A program made the position numbers and the translations under genes. 64,000 nucleotides of DNA from an uncultured bacterium (GTDB lineage: Bacteria > Patescibacteriota > Saccharimonadia > Saccharimonadales > Saccharimonadaceae): the NCBI GenBank assembly GCA_903832635.1, contig CAILCF010000001.1:186001-250000 (forward strand). The letters run 5' to 3'. Positions 1 to 9,466 of the stretch are shown here, one piece after another. A model generated the notes under the pieces. The model saw nothing but the letters and a program-made list of their open reading frames with translations, ran no database searches and had not been told where the DNA came from. Positions within the stretch are counted from its first letter, which is position 1. Every line of letters starts with the position of its first letter.

Positions 1-2
1 AT

Positions 3-596
3 GCAAAAGTTAAAAATGTAAAAGTGGCTGGAGGCTTCGCAATAGCGACAGTTAGTGATCCAGCCGCTGAAGGCCAGGCAAATGCGGGCAATACAACCGT
101 ATTCAGAGTCAATAAAAACGGGTCAATGGTGCAGCTAGCAGTCGGTAGCTCTTTTAGTCCGCTTGATCTGCTAGGATTGGGCATACCATTAGCAACTCAA
201 GCCAAACTTACCGGGAGTGATATAGAGCACGTCAAGCAAAACCTTGCAGCTCTATGTGGTTACTCCGACGGTATAATTGGCTATATCGGTTTTGACGGTT
301 CATTTAATCCAGGCGGGTGGCAAATTGACTCGGATACACTCAGTGGCTTAGAGCAAAAACTATCATACGCAATCAATAATGAGAATGCCAATATGAAACC
401 TGATATGAAGGTGATCTGTGTTGATGCCACTCGACAGAATAGCAACGATGCGATTAATAAAACAACGTACATCAGTACCTTCACGTTGCAAGTGCAGTTT
501 GTTAGCGATAACGGAACGCTTACCACGCATACCGTTACATTCGCCGTCGGTCCTAACTATTACCGCAACTATACCCTTGATGGACACGATATATAG
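3..596 (+). CDS. Hypothetical protein, 5'-truncated by window edge
   Basis: Frame is open from base 3 (AKVKNVKV...) through the listed GTG at 24 to a stop at 596; no family recognised. Confidence 0.5.
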   Translation, partial: AKVKNVKVAGGFAIATVSDPAAEGQANAGNTTVFRVNKNGSMVQLAVGSSFSPLDLLGLGIPLATQAKLTGSDIEHVKQNLAALCGYSDGIIGYIGFDGSFNPGGWQIDSDTLSGLEQKLSYAINNENANMKPDMKVICVDATRQNSNDAINKTTYISTFTLQVQFVSDNGTLTTHTVTFAVGPNYYRNYTLDGHDI

Positions 597-741
597 TAAA
601 TTGAAATTGTATACATTAAAAGGGGTAATTATGGAGCTCAAAAATGGTGTTTGTGTGGTGGTTGCTGGTGGGCCTTAAATAAATATTGCAAGCTCCGATA
701 ATCCCTCGATTTCTTTTAACGTGGTTGATGGTGTAGACCAG

Positions 742-1797
742 TTATAAACTTATTAAATTAGTATTTTTCTTGAGTCCCTGAACGACCGCGTCGGCATCGG
801 TCGTTGTTATAATCGTTTGATAGTGCCGCAAATATTTTGTTATGGCCTGGCGGCGCGACGCGTCCAGTTCGCTAAAAACGTCGTCCAGCAAAATAATCGG
901 TTTTATATTGGTGATTTGTTCAATAATTTCGACTTCCATGAATTTAATTGCCAGGACTATGGTCCGGACTTCGCCGCGTGAGGCGACGTCTAGGGCCGAG
1001 TAGTTATTAAACTTGAATATGACATCATGACGATGCGGTCCGGTGCTGGTAAAGCCCAGGGCTTTGTCGCGATCAATGTGGCCGTGTAAATCATTTAATA
1101 GTTTTTGTTTGATATCGCCAATATATGTATTTGAATAGTGAACCGACGCGATATTGTGCGACATTGCGATAGAATTGTACTGGTCGTTTAACTTACTGTT
1201 TATTTGCTCGATAAATGCAATTCTTTTTTCGATAATATATGCGCCATATTCACTCAGTGCGATATCCCACACAAATAACTCATTTTGGCCGACGTTTCGT
1301 TTTTTTAATAAATTGTTGCGTTGCTTTAATGCACGATCGTATTTTCGGATTGCATTTTGGTACAGTGGGTCAAGCTGGCTAATAAATCGGTCAATGAATT
1401 GGCGGCGCCTAGTTGGAGAGCCGTGCAACAGCCGTAAGTCATCGGGTTCAAACAGCACAACCGGATGTTTAAATTTTGCCGGCAAGCGGTACATAACTTT
1501 ATCACCAACAACTATTTTTTTGCGTCCTGATGACAGTTCCGGGTCAAGTGTAATTGTCCGTTTTGTAAAGTTATCGAACTCAATATCAATGCGCCACCAA
1601 GGCGAATCGTAACGAAGGATGTCGTTGTCGCTGCCTTTGAATGAAGTGCCCTGAAGCGCCACATAAATCGCCTCGATTATCGACGTCTTGCCACTGCCGT
1701 TGTTGCCGACTATCACAGTTACAGTCGGCGACAGATTTATTTTGAATTTGTCGTGCGAACGAATATTTTGTATGGATAGTTTTTTTACCACTGTCAT
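742..1797 (-). CDS. recF: DNA replication/repair protein RecF
   Basis: Walker A GNNGSGKTSI, RecF-like body and C-terminal LLDDVFSELD; adjacent to dnaN. Confidence 0.93.
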   Translation of the reverse strand: MTVVKKLSIQNIRSHDKFKINLSPTVTVIVGNNGSGKTSIIEAIYVALQGTSFKGSDNDILRYDSPWWRIDIEFDNFTKRTITLDPELSSGRKKIVVGDKVMYRLPAKFKHPVVLFEPDDLRLLHGSPTRRRQFIDRFISQLDPLYQNAIRKYDRALKQRNNLLKKRNVGQNELFVWDIALSEYGAYIIEKRIAFIEQINSKLNDQYNSIAMSHNIASVHYSNTYIGDIKQKLLNDLHGHIDRDKALGFTSTGPHRHDVIFKFNNYSALDVASRGEVRTIVLAIKFMEVEIIEQITNIKPIILLDDVFSELDASRRQAITKYLRHYQTIITTTDADAVVQGLKKNTNLISL

Positions 1798-1809
1798 AGC
1801 AGTTTATAG

Positions 1810-2910
1810 CTAACTTTTTAGAGGCATAATAATGTGGTAGTAATCGGTATCGGGTTGAGTCGAGCGCAGTACACAAGGCGCGATTTTTCCGCTGAACCTA
1901 AATTCAACTTCATCGCAGTCAATCACCGACAGCGCTTCGCTAAGATATCGCGAGTTCAGTGTAATGTTGCCGTCAGCCGAAACTTTGGCACTAGTTTCTG
2001 AATTGTTTTCGCCAAACTGGGAGGCGATTGAATGAACCGATAAAACACCTTTTTCTTTATCTGCCGAAATTGTCACACTACCACCGGATTCGCGAGCAAA
2101 AAGGCCGGCAATTTTGGTGATACGAATAAAGTCGTTTTTGTTAAGTGTCACGGTTGTTTCAGAAGCTTTCGGCACCAATTGACGGTAGTTAGGGAAATTC
2201 CCATCGATTAATCTGCTGATAATTTCGGCGTCGTTGATTCTAAACCTGACCTGGGTATCGTCGAACAAAATATCGATTTCGGTTGAATCGTCGGTAATAT
2301 TTCGTAAAACTTCAGATAAGGTTTGAGTTGGAATAATCGCTGCGACATCACTTTTTGTTTCAACCAGACGCCTTTCAGACAAACGATAGCCATCTGTTGC
2401 GGCTAAATATAGTTGACCTTCGAATGAATTCCAATAAACACCGGTTAAAATTGGTCGAGTGCTGTCATTACTGGTATTGATAATGGTCTGCGAAACGGCG
2501 TGTTTAAAGTCATCAGTTTTAATACTGTATTGAATTGATGAAGATTCGTTGATTGTCGGCAGTTCCGGAAACTCATCGGCAATAAAACCATTGATAGTTG
2601 ATGTGTATGTACCGCATTTGATATGCAGGTTATCATTTACAACCTTTAGTTCAATTGATTCTTTCGGTAAACTGGCAATAAATTCCGTCATAAGTTTTGC
2701 CGGGATTGTAATTGCACCCTGTTTTACAACTTTAGCGCCAATATATTGAGTGCTGGCAATTTCAAGATTTGTTGCTGCCACTAATAGGCGGTTTCCGTCA
2801 GTTCGAAGAAGGATATTACTAAGAATTGGTAATTGGGTTTTTGTACTGGCAACACGGCCAACAGCCGATAATGCACGATTTAGATTTTCTTGGGTGACAG
2901 TTAATTCCAT
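1810..2910 (-). CDS. dnaN: DNA polymerase III beta sliding clamp
   Basis: MELTVTQENLNRALSAVGRVASTKTQLPILSN..., terminal MPL; gene order dnaA-dnaN-recF. Confidence 0.95.
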   Translation of the reverse strand: MELTVTQENLNRALSAVGRVASTKTQLPILSNILLRTDGNRLLVAATNLEIASTQYIGAKVVKQGAITIPAKLMTEFIASLPKESIELKVVNDNLHIKCGTYTSTINGFIADEFPELPTINESSSIQYSIKTDDFKHAVSQTIINTSNDSTRPILTGVYWNSFEGQLYLAATDGYRLSERRLVETKSDVAAIIPTQTLSEVLRNITDDSTEIDILFDDTQVRFRINDAEIISRLIDGNFPNYRQLVPKASETTVTLNKNDFIRITKIAGLFARESGGSVTISADKEKGVLSVHSIASQFGENNSETSAKVSADGNITLNSRYLSEALSVIDCDEVEFRFSGKIAPCVLRSTQPDTDYYHIIMPLKS

Positions 2911-3195
2911 TATTATTACCTTTTCGCCGTACGGCTAATTAAATTAATATTTATAAACCTTGGGTTTATTAATAGGTCTTGTGGAAAATGGGTAAAACTT
3001 TTATTCATAAGATAGAGTTTAGCGGATTTGCCTGTGTATTCGTGTGTGGAACCATATGGTAAATGTGGGTTGTAAACTACGGTATTTATACATCGAATAA
3101 TATTATTATATAGTTTATGTTGGAAATCAGTGGACGAATAGCCACATATTGTACAGTCAAGTTTGCGCAGGTTGTTCACACTTTTTACCCATAAT

Positions 3196-4566
3196 TTAAG
3201 CATATAATTTCTCCCTTATTGAAGCGACTTGTTCGCGAATTAGAAAATCTAACTTTATAGCTTTCTCAATCTTTTCAATCGAATGTATAGCAGTTGTGTG
3301 ATCTTTTCGCCCCAGTTCCCTCGCAATTTTTGGAAAACTTAGGTGCAACTCGCTTCGCAATAAATACATGGCAATCTGCCTGGGAACGACAATATATTTA
3401 TCACGTTTCTCACCGCAAATCTCACTTAGTTCCAATTGGAAATGCTTGGCAGTTTTATCAATAATTTGCTTGCTGGATAAATGTTGTGGCCTGGAGTGGC
3501 GAATGTTTCCCAGTAAACCCTCGGCTGTTGAAATATCAGGTTCAATCCCGCGCATTTCAGCATAAGCCAGCAACTGGTTCAAGGCACCCTCCAGTTCACG
3601 AATATTGGTTTTAATATTGGTTGCCAGATATTCGACCGTTTCGTGGTTCAGGTTGACTCCTGATTGAGCAGCTTTGATATTCAAAATTGCACACCTAGTT
3701 TCAAAGTCCGGCATTTGGATATCAATCGCCATGCCCATTTCAAAGCGGCTGCGCAAGCGTTCAGTCAAAGTCGGAATGCTTTTTGGCGGTTTGTCACTAC
3801 TCAGAATTATCTGTTTATTGTTTTGGTGTAGGTGATTAAAGGTGTGAAAGAATTCTTCTTGGGTTTTTTCCTTGCCGGCAATAAACTGCATATCATCGAC
3901 GATTAATACATCGACATTGCGGTATTTCTCGGAAAAACCCTTTTTCTTGAACCTAATATAGTCCAAAAACTCACTGACAAATGTTTCGGAACTGATATAT
4001 AAAACCCTAACTTTCGGGTCTCTTTTGATAATCTCATTACCAACAGCCTGAACCAGATGGGTTTTACCCAAACCAACTCCACCGTATATATACAATGGGT
4101 TATATTTTCCGCCGGGATTAGCCGCGACGGCTTGGCTGGCAGTGTAGGCTAAGTCATTACTGGAACCTACGATAAAATTGTCGAATGTGTAGCGTGGGTT
4201 CAGATTGCCGGCCGTTGTTTGCCCAACCTTGGACCTAGGGTTAACCGATATTAGACCGTCAACATCGGTTGTCGGTGTAGTAGCGGTTGTTGTTTCACGA
4301 CTGGAACGCGTGTGTTTACCGGAAGTGTTAATTGTATAGGTAATTTTCTTTGGGTTAATACCGTTTTTAGATAAGACACCGCGGACTTGATCGTTAAACT
4401 TTACCTCGAACTGTTTTTTTGCAAAGATATTCGGGACTGATATAACTACGCCGGAATCATTTTGGTCAATCAACTCGGTATTTTTAAACCACGTCGTGAA
4501 AGTTGCGTGCGAAACCGACAGTTCGATTTCTCCAAGCACACTTTGCCACAACGCCGCATTTTGCAT
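3196..4566 (-). CDS. dnaA: Chromosomal replication initiator DnaA (start revised to MQNAALWQ at 4566; ORF track extends to 4659)
   Basis: YGGVGLGKTHL, VLIVDDMQFIAGKEKTQEEFFHTFN, DHTTAIHSIEKI; SD-like AAGAGGTG just upstream of ATG 4566. Confidence 0.95.
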   Translation of the reverse strand: MQNAALWQSVLGEIELSVSHATFTTWFKNTELIDQNDSGVVISVPNIFAKKQFEVKFNDQVRGVLSKNGINPKKITYTINTSGKHTRSSRETTTATTPTTDVDGLISVNPRSKVGQTTAGNLNPRYTFDNFIVGSSNDLAYTASQAVAANPGGKYNPLYIYGGVGLGKTHLVQAVGNEIIKRDPKVRVLYISSETFVSEFLDYIRFKKKGFSEKYRNVDVLIVDDMQFIAGKEKTQEEFFHTFNHLHQNNKQIILSSDKPPKSIPTLTERLRSRFEMGMAIDIQMPDFETRCAILNIKAAQSGVNLNHETVEYLATNIKTNIRELEGALNQLLAYAEMRGIEPDISTAEGLLGNIRHSRPQHLSSKQIIDKTAKHFQLELSEICGEKRDKYIVVPRQIAMYLLRSELHLSFPKIARELGRKDHTTAIHSIEKIEKAIKLDFLIREQVASIREKLYA

Positions 4567-4820
4567 ATTTACACCTCTTCTTAAACACGTTTTATTACCT
4601 ATAACTATAGCGAACCTTGGGGTTTTCCACAACCCGTATTGGTTGGCAAAGACTAACACGAATTAGAGGTAGAGGTTATACACATCGGGCAACGACCCCA
4701 ATAAATATGTGGAAAAACAACATGTTTTGGGGGACAACTTTATATACCAAACAATCCAATCACCAATATTTCAAGCCTTATCTTGCTAAAAGAGGTGATT
4801 TTAGGTAGAATAGTACGGAT
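4567..4820. promoter_or_regulatory. Candidate oriC between divergent dnaA and rpmH
   Basis: DnaA-box-like TTTTCCACA 4623-4631, TTATACACA 4676-4684, TGTGGAAAA 4708-4716; further TGTGGAAAA at 2980-2988 in the dnaN-dnaA gap. Confidence 0.7.
4783..4811 (+). promoter_or_regulatory. sigma70-like promoter for rpmH
   Basis: TTGCTA -17 nt- TAGAAT, -10 ends 9 nt before rpmH ATG. Confidence 0.6.
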
Positions 4821-4958
4821 ATGCCAAAAAGAACATTCCAACCACACACTAGGCACCGCGCCAAGACTCACGGATTTCGTGCACGTATTTCGACCAAAGC
4901 CGGACGAAACGTTATCAAACGTCGTCGCGTAAAAGGTCGCGCAAAGCTAACAGCCTAA
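4821..4958 (+). CDS. rpmH: 50S ribosomal protein L34 (45 aa, missed by the ORF track)
   Basis: [45 protein letters not shown]. Confidence 0.96.
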   Translation: MPKRTFQPHTRHRAKTHGFRARISTKAGRNVIKRRRVKGRAKLTA

Positions 4959-4964
4959 CAAAAA

Positions 4965-4989
4965 GCACTGCCCAGACGCAGTGTTTTTT
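4965..4989 (+). terminator. Intrinsic terminator after rpmH
   Basis: CACTGC...GCAGTG stem followed by TTTTTT. Confidence 0.75.
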
Positions 4990-5056
4990 AATTCCATCTA
5001 CTATCTACCATCTACCATTCGCTGTACAGCGAAACCATATAAAGTATACTAATACT

Positions 5057-5440
5057 ATGATTCCCTTTAGCAATCGCTTTCATGGCCACAGCAGTTTAAA
5101 CTATGTCTACAAAAACGGCCAAGCTGTCCGCAATCGTTCGGTCACAATTAAATATGTCGCGAATAAGCATCGTGATAAATCCAGAATTGCCGTTGTCATT
5201 AGCAAAAAAACTTTAAAAAGCGCTGTTCGTCGCAACCTAATCCGTCGTCGGATTTATGAGTACGTCAGACTAAAAATCCCAGACCTAAAAGCTGTTTATG
5301 ACATCGCTATTATTGTTACTTCCAGCGATTTTATCAACCTATCCCACACGGAAATGTCGCAGCAAATCGACCAACTTTTTTTCAGCGCTAGAATCATACC
5401 CAAGAATAAATCAATAAAAACAACGCCAAAAGAATCATAA
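5057..5440 (+). CDS. rnpA: Ribonuclease P protein component
   Basis: RIAVVISKKTLKSAVRRNLIRRRIYE; position between rpmH and yidC. Confidence 0.93.
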   Translation: MIPFSNRFHGHSSLNYVYKNGQAVRNRSVTIKYVANKHRDKSRIAVVISKKTLKSAVRRNLIRRRIYEYVRLKIPDLKAVYDIAIIVTSSDFINLSHTEMSQQIDQLFFSARIIPKNKSIKTTPKES

Positions 5441-5491
5441 ACTGCTATAATATACTAATAATACTAGTGCCGGTTCGGAGTTTTTAAGCCT

Positions 5492-6466
5492 GTGGATATT
5501 TTTCAACTTTTAATTGTTCAACCAATATTTAACCTGTTAATCGTCATTTACAGTATAATTCCTGGCGGTGATTTTGGTGTTGCCATAATTATCTTTACAA
5601 TTATTATTAGGCTAGCAATGTGGCCGCTGGTTAAAAAGCAACTGCACCAAACCAAAGCCATGCAAAAAATGCAGCCCGAACTTGCCAGAATAAAACGGGA
5701 AACCAAAGGCAACAAACAACTTGAGGGCGTGCGGATGATGGAGCTATATAAAAAACACGATATCAGTCCGTTTCGTTCGATTGGTATTCTGTTGATTCAA
5801 GTTCCTATTTTTATTGCACTTTACCAAGTTATTCAAATTTTTACTTTGCATCGTGACAAAATTGATCAATATACATACGCGTTCGTAAAAGCGTTAGGAC
5901 CGGTTAAGGAGCTGATTGCCCACCCCGAAAAATTTAATGAAACTTCCCTAGGATTTATCAGCTTGACCGGCAAAGCGCTTTCAACTAATCCATTTGCTAT
6001 TAACATCGCTTTGATGGTTTTGGCAATCGGCGCTGCTTATACACAGTATATTATGGCCAAACAAATCACCCCTAAAACAAAGAACAAAAAACGTCTGCGC
6101 GATATTATGGCCGAAGCATCTGCCGGCAAAGAAGCCGATAAAAGCGAGATGAACTCGGTAATGATGGGCTCGATGACCAAATTCTTGCCGGTCATGATGT
6201 TTTTGATTATCATAAACCTGCCTGGTGCCATCGCGCTGTATTACACCGTTTCCAATATCGTTGCGGTAATCCAACAGGGACGTGTCCTTAAAGAAGACAC
6301 CACCGAGATGATTGAAATTGCTGATGAAGCGCCTGTGGTAACCCACAAAAAAGCCACCGCCAAGGCGCGCGCCAAGGAAGCTACACCGGCAACAATAATT
6401 CGTATCAAAGCCAAGGACACAACAGGTTGGCAAGGTAAATCCGCCGGACGGCGGAAAAGGGGATAA
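5492..6466 (+). CDS. yidC: Membrane protein insertase YidC/Oxa1
   Basis: GGDFGVAIIIFTIIIRLAMWPLVKKQ..., PGAIALYYTVSNIVAVIQQ. Confidence 0.93.
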   Translation: MDIFQLLIVQPIFNLLIVIYSIIPGGDFGVAIIIFTIIIRLAMWPLVKKQLHQTKAMQKMQPELARIKRETKGNKQLEGVRMMELYKKHDISPFRSIGILLIQVPIFIALYQVIQIFTLHRDKIDQYTYAFVKALGPVKELIAHPEKFNETSLGFISLTGKALSTNPFAINIALMVLAIGAAYTQYIMAKQITPKTKNKKRLRDIMAEASAGKEADKSEMNSVMMGSMTKFLPVMMFLIIINLPGAIALYYTVSNIVAVIQQGRVLKEDTTEMIEIADEAPVVTHKKATAKARAKEATPATIIRIKAKDTTGWQGKSAGRRKRG

Positions 6467-6469
6467 AAA

Positions 6470-6931
6470 ATGGACAAAGAAGAATCAGTTCAATTTGCAC
6501 AAAAATATCTTGAAGATTTACTATCTTTTTTTGGAGCCAACATTACAGTGTCTTCGACCTGCGAGGAAGACGTTATTGAACTATCGGTGCCATCAAACGA
6601 GCTTAACAGCTTGCTGATTGGACGTAACGCCGAGACCTTGCGCAGTCTGCAATATATAGTCTCGACCGTCCTACGAAGCAAAGACGCCCTTCTAACACGT
6701 GTCAACGTCGACATTGCCGACTATAAAAAGCAACGAGCCGACCGAGTCGCCGCCCAGGCTCGTGAATGGATCGAGGAAGTCAAAAAGACAGGGGATTCAA
6801 AAGTCGTCAATATGAACGCCGCCGACAGACGTATCGTCCACAAGGTTGCCAGCGAATATGGTGACATTCAGACGTTTTCCGAAGGCGAAGGCTTTGATCG
6901 CAAGCTTACGATTGCTCAAGCTGGTAGTTAG
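6470..6931 (+). CDS. jag: Jag/KhpB-like KH-R3H RNA-binding protein
   Basis: KH-like LLIGRNAETLRSLQYIV and R3H-like MNAADRRIVHKVASEYGDIQTFSEGEGFDRKL. Confidence 0.88.
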   Translation: MDKEESVQFAQKYLEDLLSFFGANITVSSTCEEDVIELSVPSNELNSLLIGRNAETLRSLQYIVSTVLRSKDALLTRVNVDIADYKKQRADRVAAQAREWIEEVKKTGDSKVVNMNAADRRIVHKVASEYGDIQTFSEGEGFDRKLTIAQAGS

Positions 6932-6997
6932 TAGTTGGTAGGTGGTATTTGGTATTGCGCAATGCAATTCTACCATCTACTATTTACCATATACCAA
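6923..6997. repeat. Degenerate heptamer array, inverted halves
   Basis: ggtagtt|agtagtt|ggtaggt|ggtattt|ggtattg ... ctaccat|ctactat|ttaccat|ataccaa, between convergent genes. Confidence 0.75.
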
Positions 6998-6998
6998 A

Positions 6999-8105
6999 TT
7001 ACGGTCTAACGTAATTTCGCACGGCGTCAATATATATACTATAGGTTTGTTTTGCCATGCGTTCCCACGAGTATTTGGCGATTTGTTTATAACCCTCGGC
7101 AATTAGGCTGTTTCGCAAACCTTCATCACTTAAAACTTCGTCAATTGCCCGGGCCATATCATCCGTATTTAGCGGGTCAAAATAGTGGGCAGCATCGTCA
7201 TAAACCTCTGGCAAGCAAGTAGCGTTACTACTAACTACCGGCGCACCGTAACCCATCGCTTCCAGTCCCGGCAACCCAAACCCCTCCATCAGCGAAGGAA
7301 AAACATAGGCCGCAGTGTTTTTATACAGCCAATCGCGCTGGGGGTTGGGCAAAAAGTCGGTAAAATGAATATTTTTATAACCCTTGCTTTCAAAGTATTT
7401 TTTGTTATTTTGGGCGCTGGCATTTATCTTTCCAACCAAAATAAGACCCAAATCAGGGTATTTTTGTAAAAGTTTCTGATGGGCATCGCCCAGTCGCTTA
7501 ATATTTTTATAATCGCTTTGTTGGCCGACGTACATAATATATCGGTTAAAAGGGTGTTCGTACGGCGTAACTTCACTGGCGAAAATATCAGCAGCTTCGG
7601 GCGTAACGGCGACTTTATCCGGGTTTAACTTTGTATCAAATTTTAACAGCTCGTTCTTCGTATATTTGCTGGGCGTAATGATAAATTTACTGGTTTTTAA
7701 AACGCGTCTGAAAACGAATCTGCCGACAAACTGTTTGAAGTGAAAAATTAGCCAACCCTTATCGGAATTATAAGTTTTTAACAGCGATAAATCGTGAAAC
7801 GTGGTAACGTGTATGCCTTTGTACCGAATCGGTTGTTGGGGCATGCAATAATGCACCAAATCCGGGTGTAGTTCGTCCAGGTAATTCTTGAATCCAATCT
7901 GTTCTGACAGCGAGTAATTGTCAAAATCAGCCACCTTAACATGAAAATTGTCGCCCGTTGGTTTCCAAAATTCTTTATCTTTGGCGCGTACTAAAACCGA
8001 ATAATTACTGACCTCATCGATTTTCTGCAAATAATGCAACAGACGCTCGACGTACATCCCCGTTGAACTATTGATAATTCTGGCATCTATCGCAATATGA
8101 CGCAT
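6999..8105 (-). CDS. Glycosyltransferase family 1/4
   Basis: FPSLMEGFGLPGLEAMGYGAPVVSSNATCLPEVYDDAAHYFDP. Confidence 0.9.
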   Translation of the reverse strand: MRHIAIDARIINSSTGMYVERLLHYLQKIDEVSNYSVLVRAKDKEFWKPTGDNFHVKVADFDNYSLSEQIGFKNYLDELHPDLVHYCMPQQPIRYKGIHVTTFHDLSLLKTYNSDKGWLIFHFKQFVGRFVFRRVLKTSKFIITPSKYTKNELLKFDTKLNPDKVAVTPEAADIFASEVTPYEHPFNRYIMYVGQQSDYKNIKRLGDAHQKLLQKYPDLGLILVGKINASAQNNKKYFESKGYKNIHFTDFLPNPQRDWLYKNTAAYVFPSLMEGFGLPGLEAMGYGAPVVSSNATCLPEVYDDAAHYFDPLNTDDMARAIDEVLSDEGLRNSLIAEGYKQIAKYSWERMAKQTYSIYIDAVRNYVRP

Positions 8106-8187
8106 CCCGTTAGAATCCCTTCCTAAGTAAAAAAAGTCCTGATGGGTATGTATGTGATTCTAAGTTGAGGATTCTAACGGGACGCAT
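8106..8187 (-). repeat. Palindromic start-codon element, locus 1 (encodes 25-aa uORF MRPVRILNLESHTYPSGLFLLRKGF*)
   Basis: CCCGTTAGAATCC 8106-8118 / GGATTCTAACGGG 8169-8181 perfect 13-bp inverted repeat; ATGCGTC on both sides. Confidence 0.75.
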
Positions 8188-8226
8188 TAATTCAAGTATA
8201 TCACTTACGAGGCTATGAAATGTCGC

Positions 8227-8895
8227 CTAGTTTCGGCTTTTTGAAACTCTAACCACATGCTTTAGTTCGGCTGGGTCCACGCTCCACATCTCATCTTCAA
8301 CCCGTCGAAGAGTTTTGGGTTTATCCGATTCTTCAGATTCTGCCCGTGTAAATACGGTTATCTTTTTTGTCGATCCCAAATCAGTCAGTTCGATAGACCC
8401 ATCTTCGGATTGTCTGACCTTCAGGTATGCGCCCGGTCTTGTGACATCTTGGTTCAGACTGCTATGTGAGTCGGGACCAATGTCGCGCTGGTCTCGTTTG
8501 CTAGCTAAGCCTAATATTTCAGCTCTGTGTCCCGGGGAATACCTGGATAATACCGTGCTGTGGACATAATCGGGCTGGTTCATAGTTTCAGACCCAAGTC
8601 TAGTATCTGTATCAACAAGGAAGACAAATGCAGTGCCAATTTCGATGACTGCCATTAATTTTTGTTCAGTACCACTCAACCCCTCTAAGCAACTGGCCAT
8701 AGCTAATTCCGGGGACTCCAAAAGGGGGATTTTGTAAGGTTCGCCCAGCTCTAAAACTGTCGAATCGAATTTTTCATTCAGGTCCTCTTGCAGTGCCTCG
8801 GTAGGAGTTAATTCCTTGTTTTTCGCTTGCTCTGGTGACACCGCCAAACCTCCTTTACATGAATCTATGCGTATATAATAGCATATTCTTAACAA
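8227..8895 (-). CDS. Hypothetical protein
   Basis: 222-aa ORF, plausible composition; no family recognised. Confidence 0.55.
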   Translation of the reverse strand: MLRICYYIRIDSCKGGLAVSPEQAKNKELTPTEALQEDLNEKFDSTVLELGEPYKIPLLESPELAMASCLEGLSGTEQKLMAVIEIGTAFVFLVDTDTRLGSETMNQPDYVHSTVLSRYSPGHRAEILGLASKRDQRDIGPDSHSSLNQDVTRPGAYLKVRQSEDGSIELTDLGSTKKITVFTRAESEESDKPKTLRRVEDEMWSVDPAELKHVVRVSKSRN

Positions 8896-8982
8896 TACGT
8901 CGATTTAGTGTTTATACTTATCCCGCATATGCATATTGATGCAATGATGCAAGTATGCTATTATGTAACAAAGGAGAAAAAT

Positions 8983-9201
8983 ATGCGTACAACAATCACA
9001 ATTAACGACACATTATTTCGCGCTTTAAAGATGCGCGCCGTCGAATCAGATGAAAGTGTCTCAAAACTCGTCGAAGACGCAGTTAAATACCAAATTCTAG
9101 AGGATTTGGAAGATATTGAAGACGCCAAAGCTCGCGAAAACGAACCCAGCTACTCTTTTGACGACCTCGTTGCTCGCTTCAAAGCAGAGGGCTTGATATA
9201 G
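8983..9201 (+). CDS. Ribbon-helix-helix antitoxin-like protein (start revised to 8983)
   Basis: MRTTITINDTLFRALKMRAVESDESVSKLVEDAV; SD AAGGAG upstream; followed by RelE ORF. Confidence 0.8.
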   Translation: MRTTITINDTLFRALKMRAVESDESVSKLVEDAVKYQILEDLEDIEDAKARENEPSYSFDDLVARFKAEGLI

Positions 9202-9205
9202 GATT

Positions 9206-9466
9206 ATGTACAGTATTCTGTACAAAAAATCTGCCGAAAAAGAACTCGAAAAGTTACCAAAATCTATTAGAGTTGTGATATTGAAGAAGATTCAAGCACT
9301 TCGGGGCGATCCACGACCGAACGGTTCGGTCAAATTGCGAGGAGCGGAAGATTTATATAGGATTAGACATACGGACTACCGTATTATCTATAGTTTTAAT
9401 GATGGCGAACTAACGATATTTGTTATCAAGGTTGCTCATCGTAAAGATGTATACAAGGATTTTTAA
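9206..9466 (+). CDS. RelE/ParE family toxin
   Basis: KSAEKELEKLPKSIRVVILKKI...KLRGAEDLYRIRHTDYRIIYSFNDGELTIFVIKVAHRKDVYKDF. Confidence 0.9.
   Translation: MYSILYKKSAEKELEKLPKSIRVVILKKIQALRGDPRPNGSVKLRGAEDLYRIRHTDYRIIYSFNDGELTIFVIKVAHRKDVYKDF

Noticed and set aside
281-641. Minus-strand ORFs opposite the first CDS
   Set aside because: Antisense shadows; composition and motifs unlike proteins, overlap a longer plausible CDS
2916-3203. 95-aa ORF between dnaN and dnaA
   Set aside because: Cys/Asn-rich random-looking translation overlapping DnaA-box-like intergenic DNA
4567-4659. N-terminal extension of dnaA in the ORF track
   Set aside because: SD and conserved start favour MQNAALWQ at 4566; extension overlaps oriC boxes
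5981-6433. 150-aa minus ORF over yidC
   Set aside because: Antisense to a clearly conserved gene, no recognisable domain
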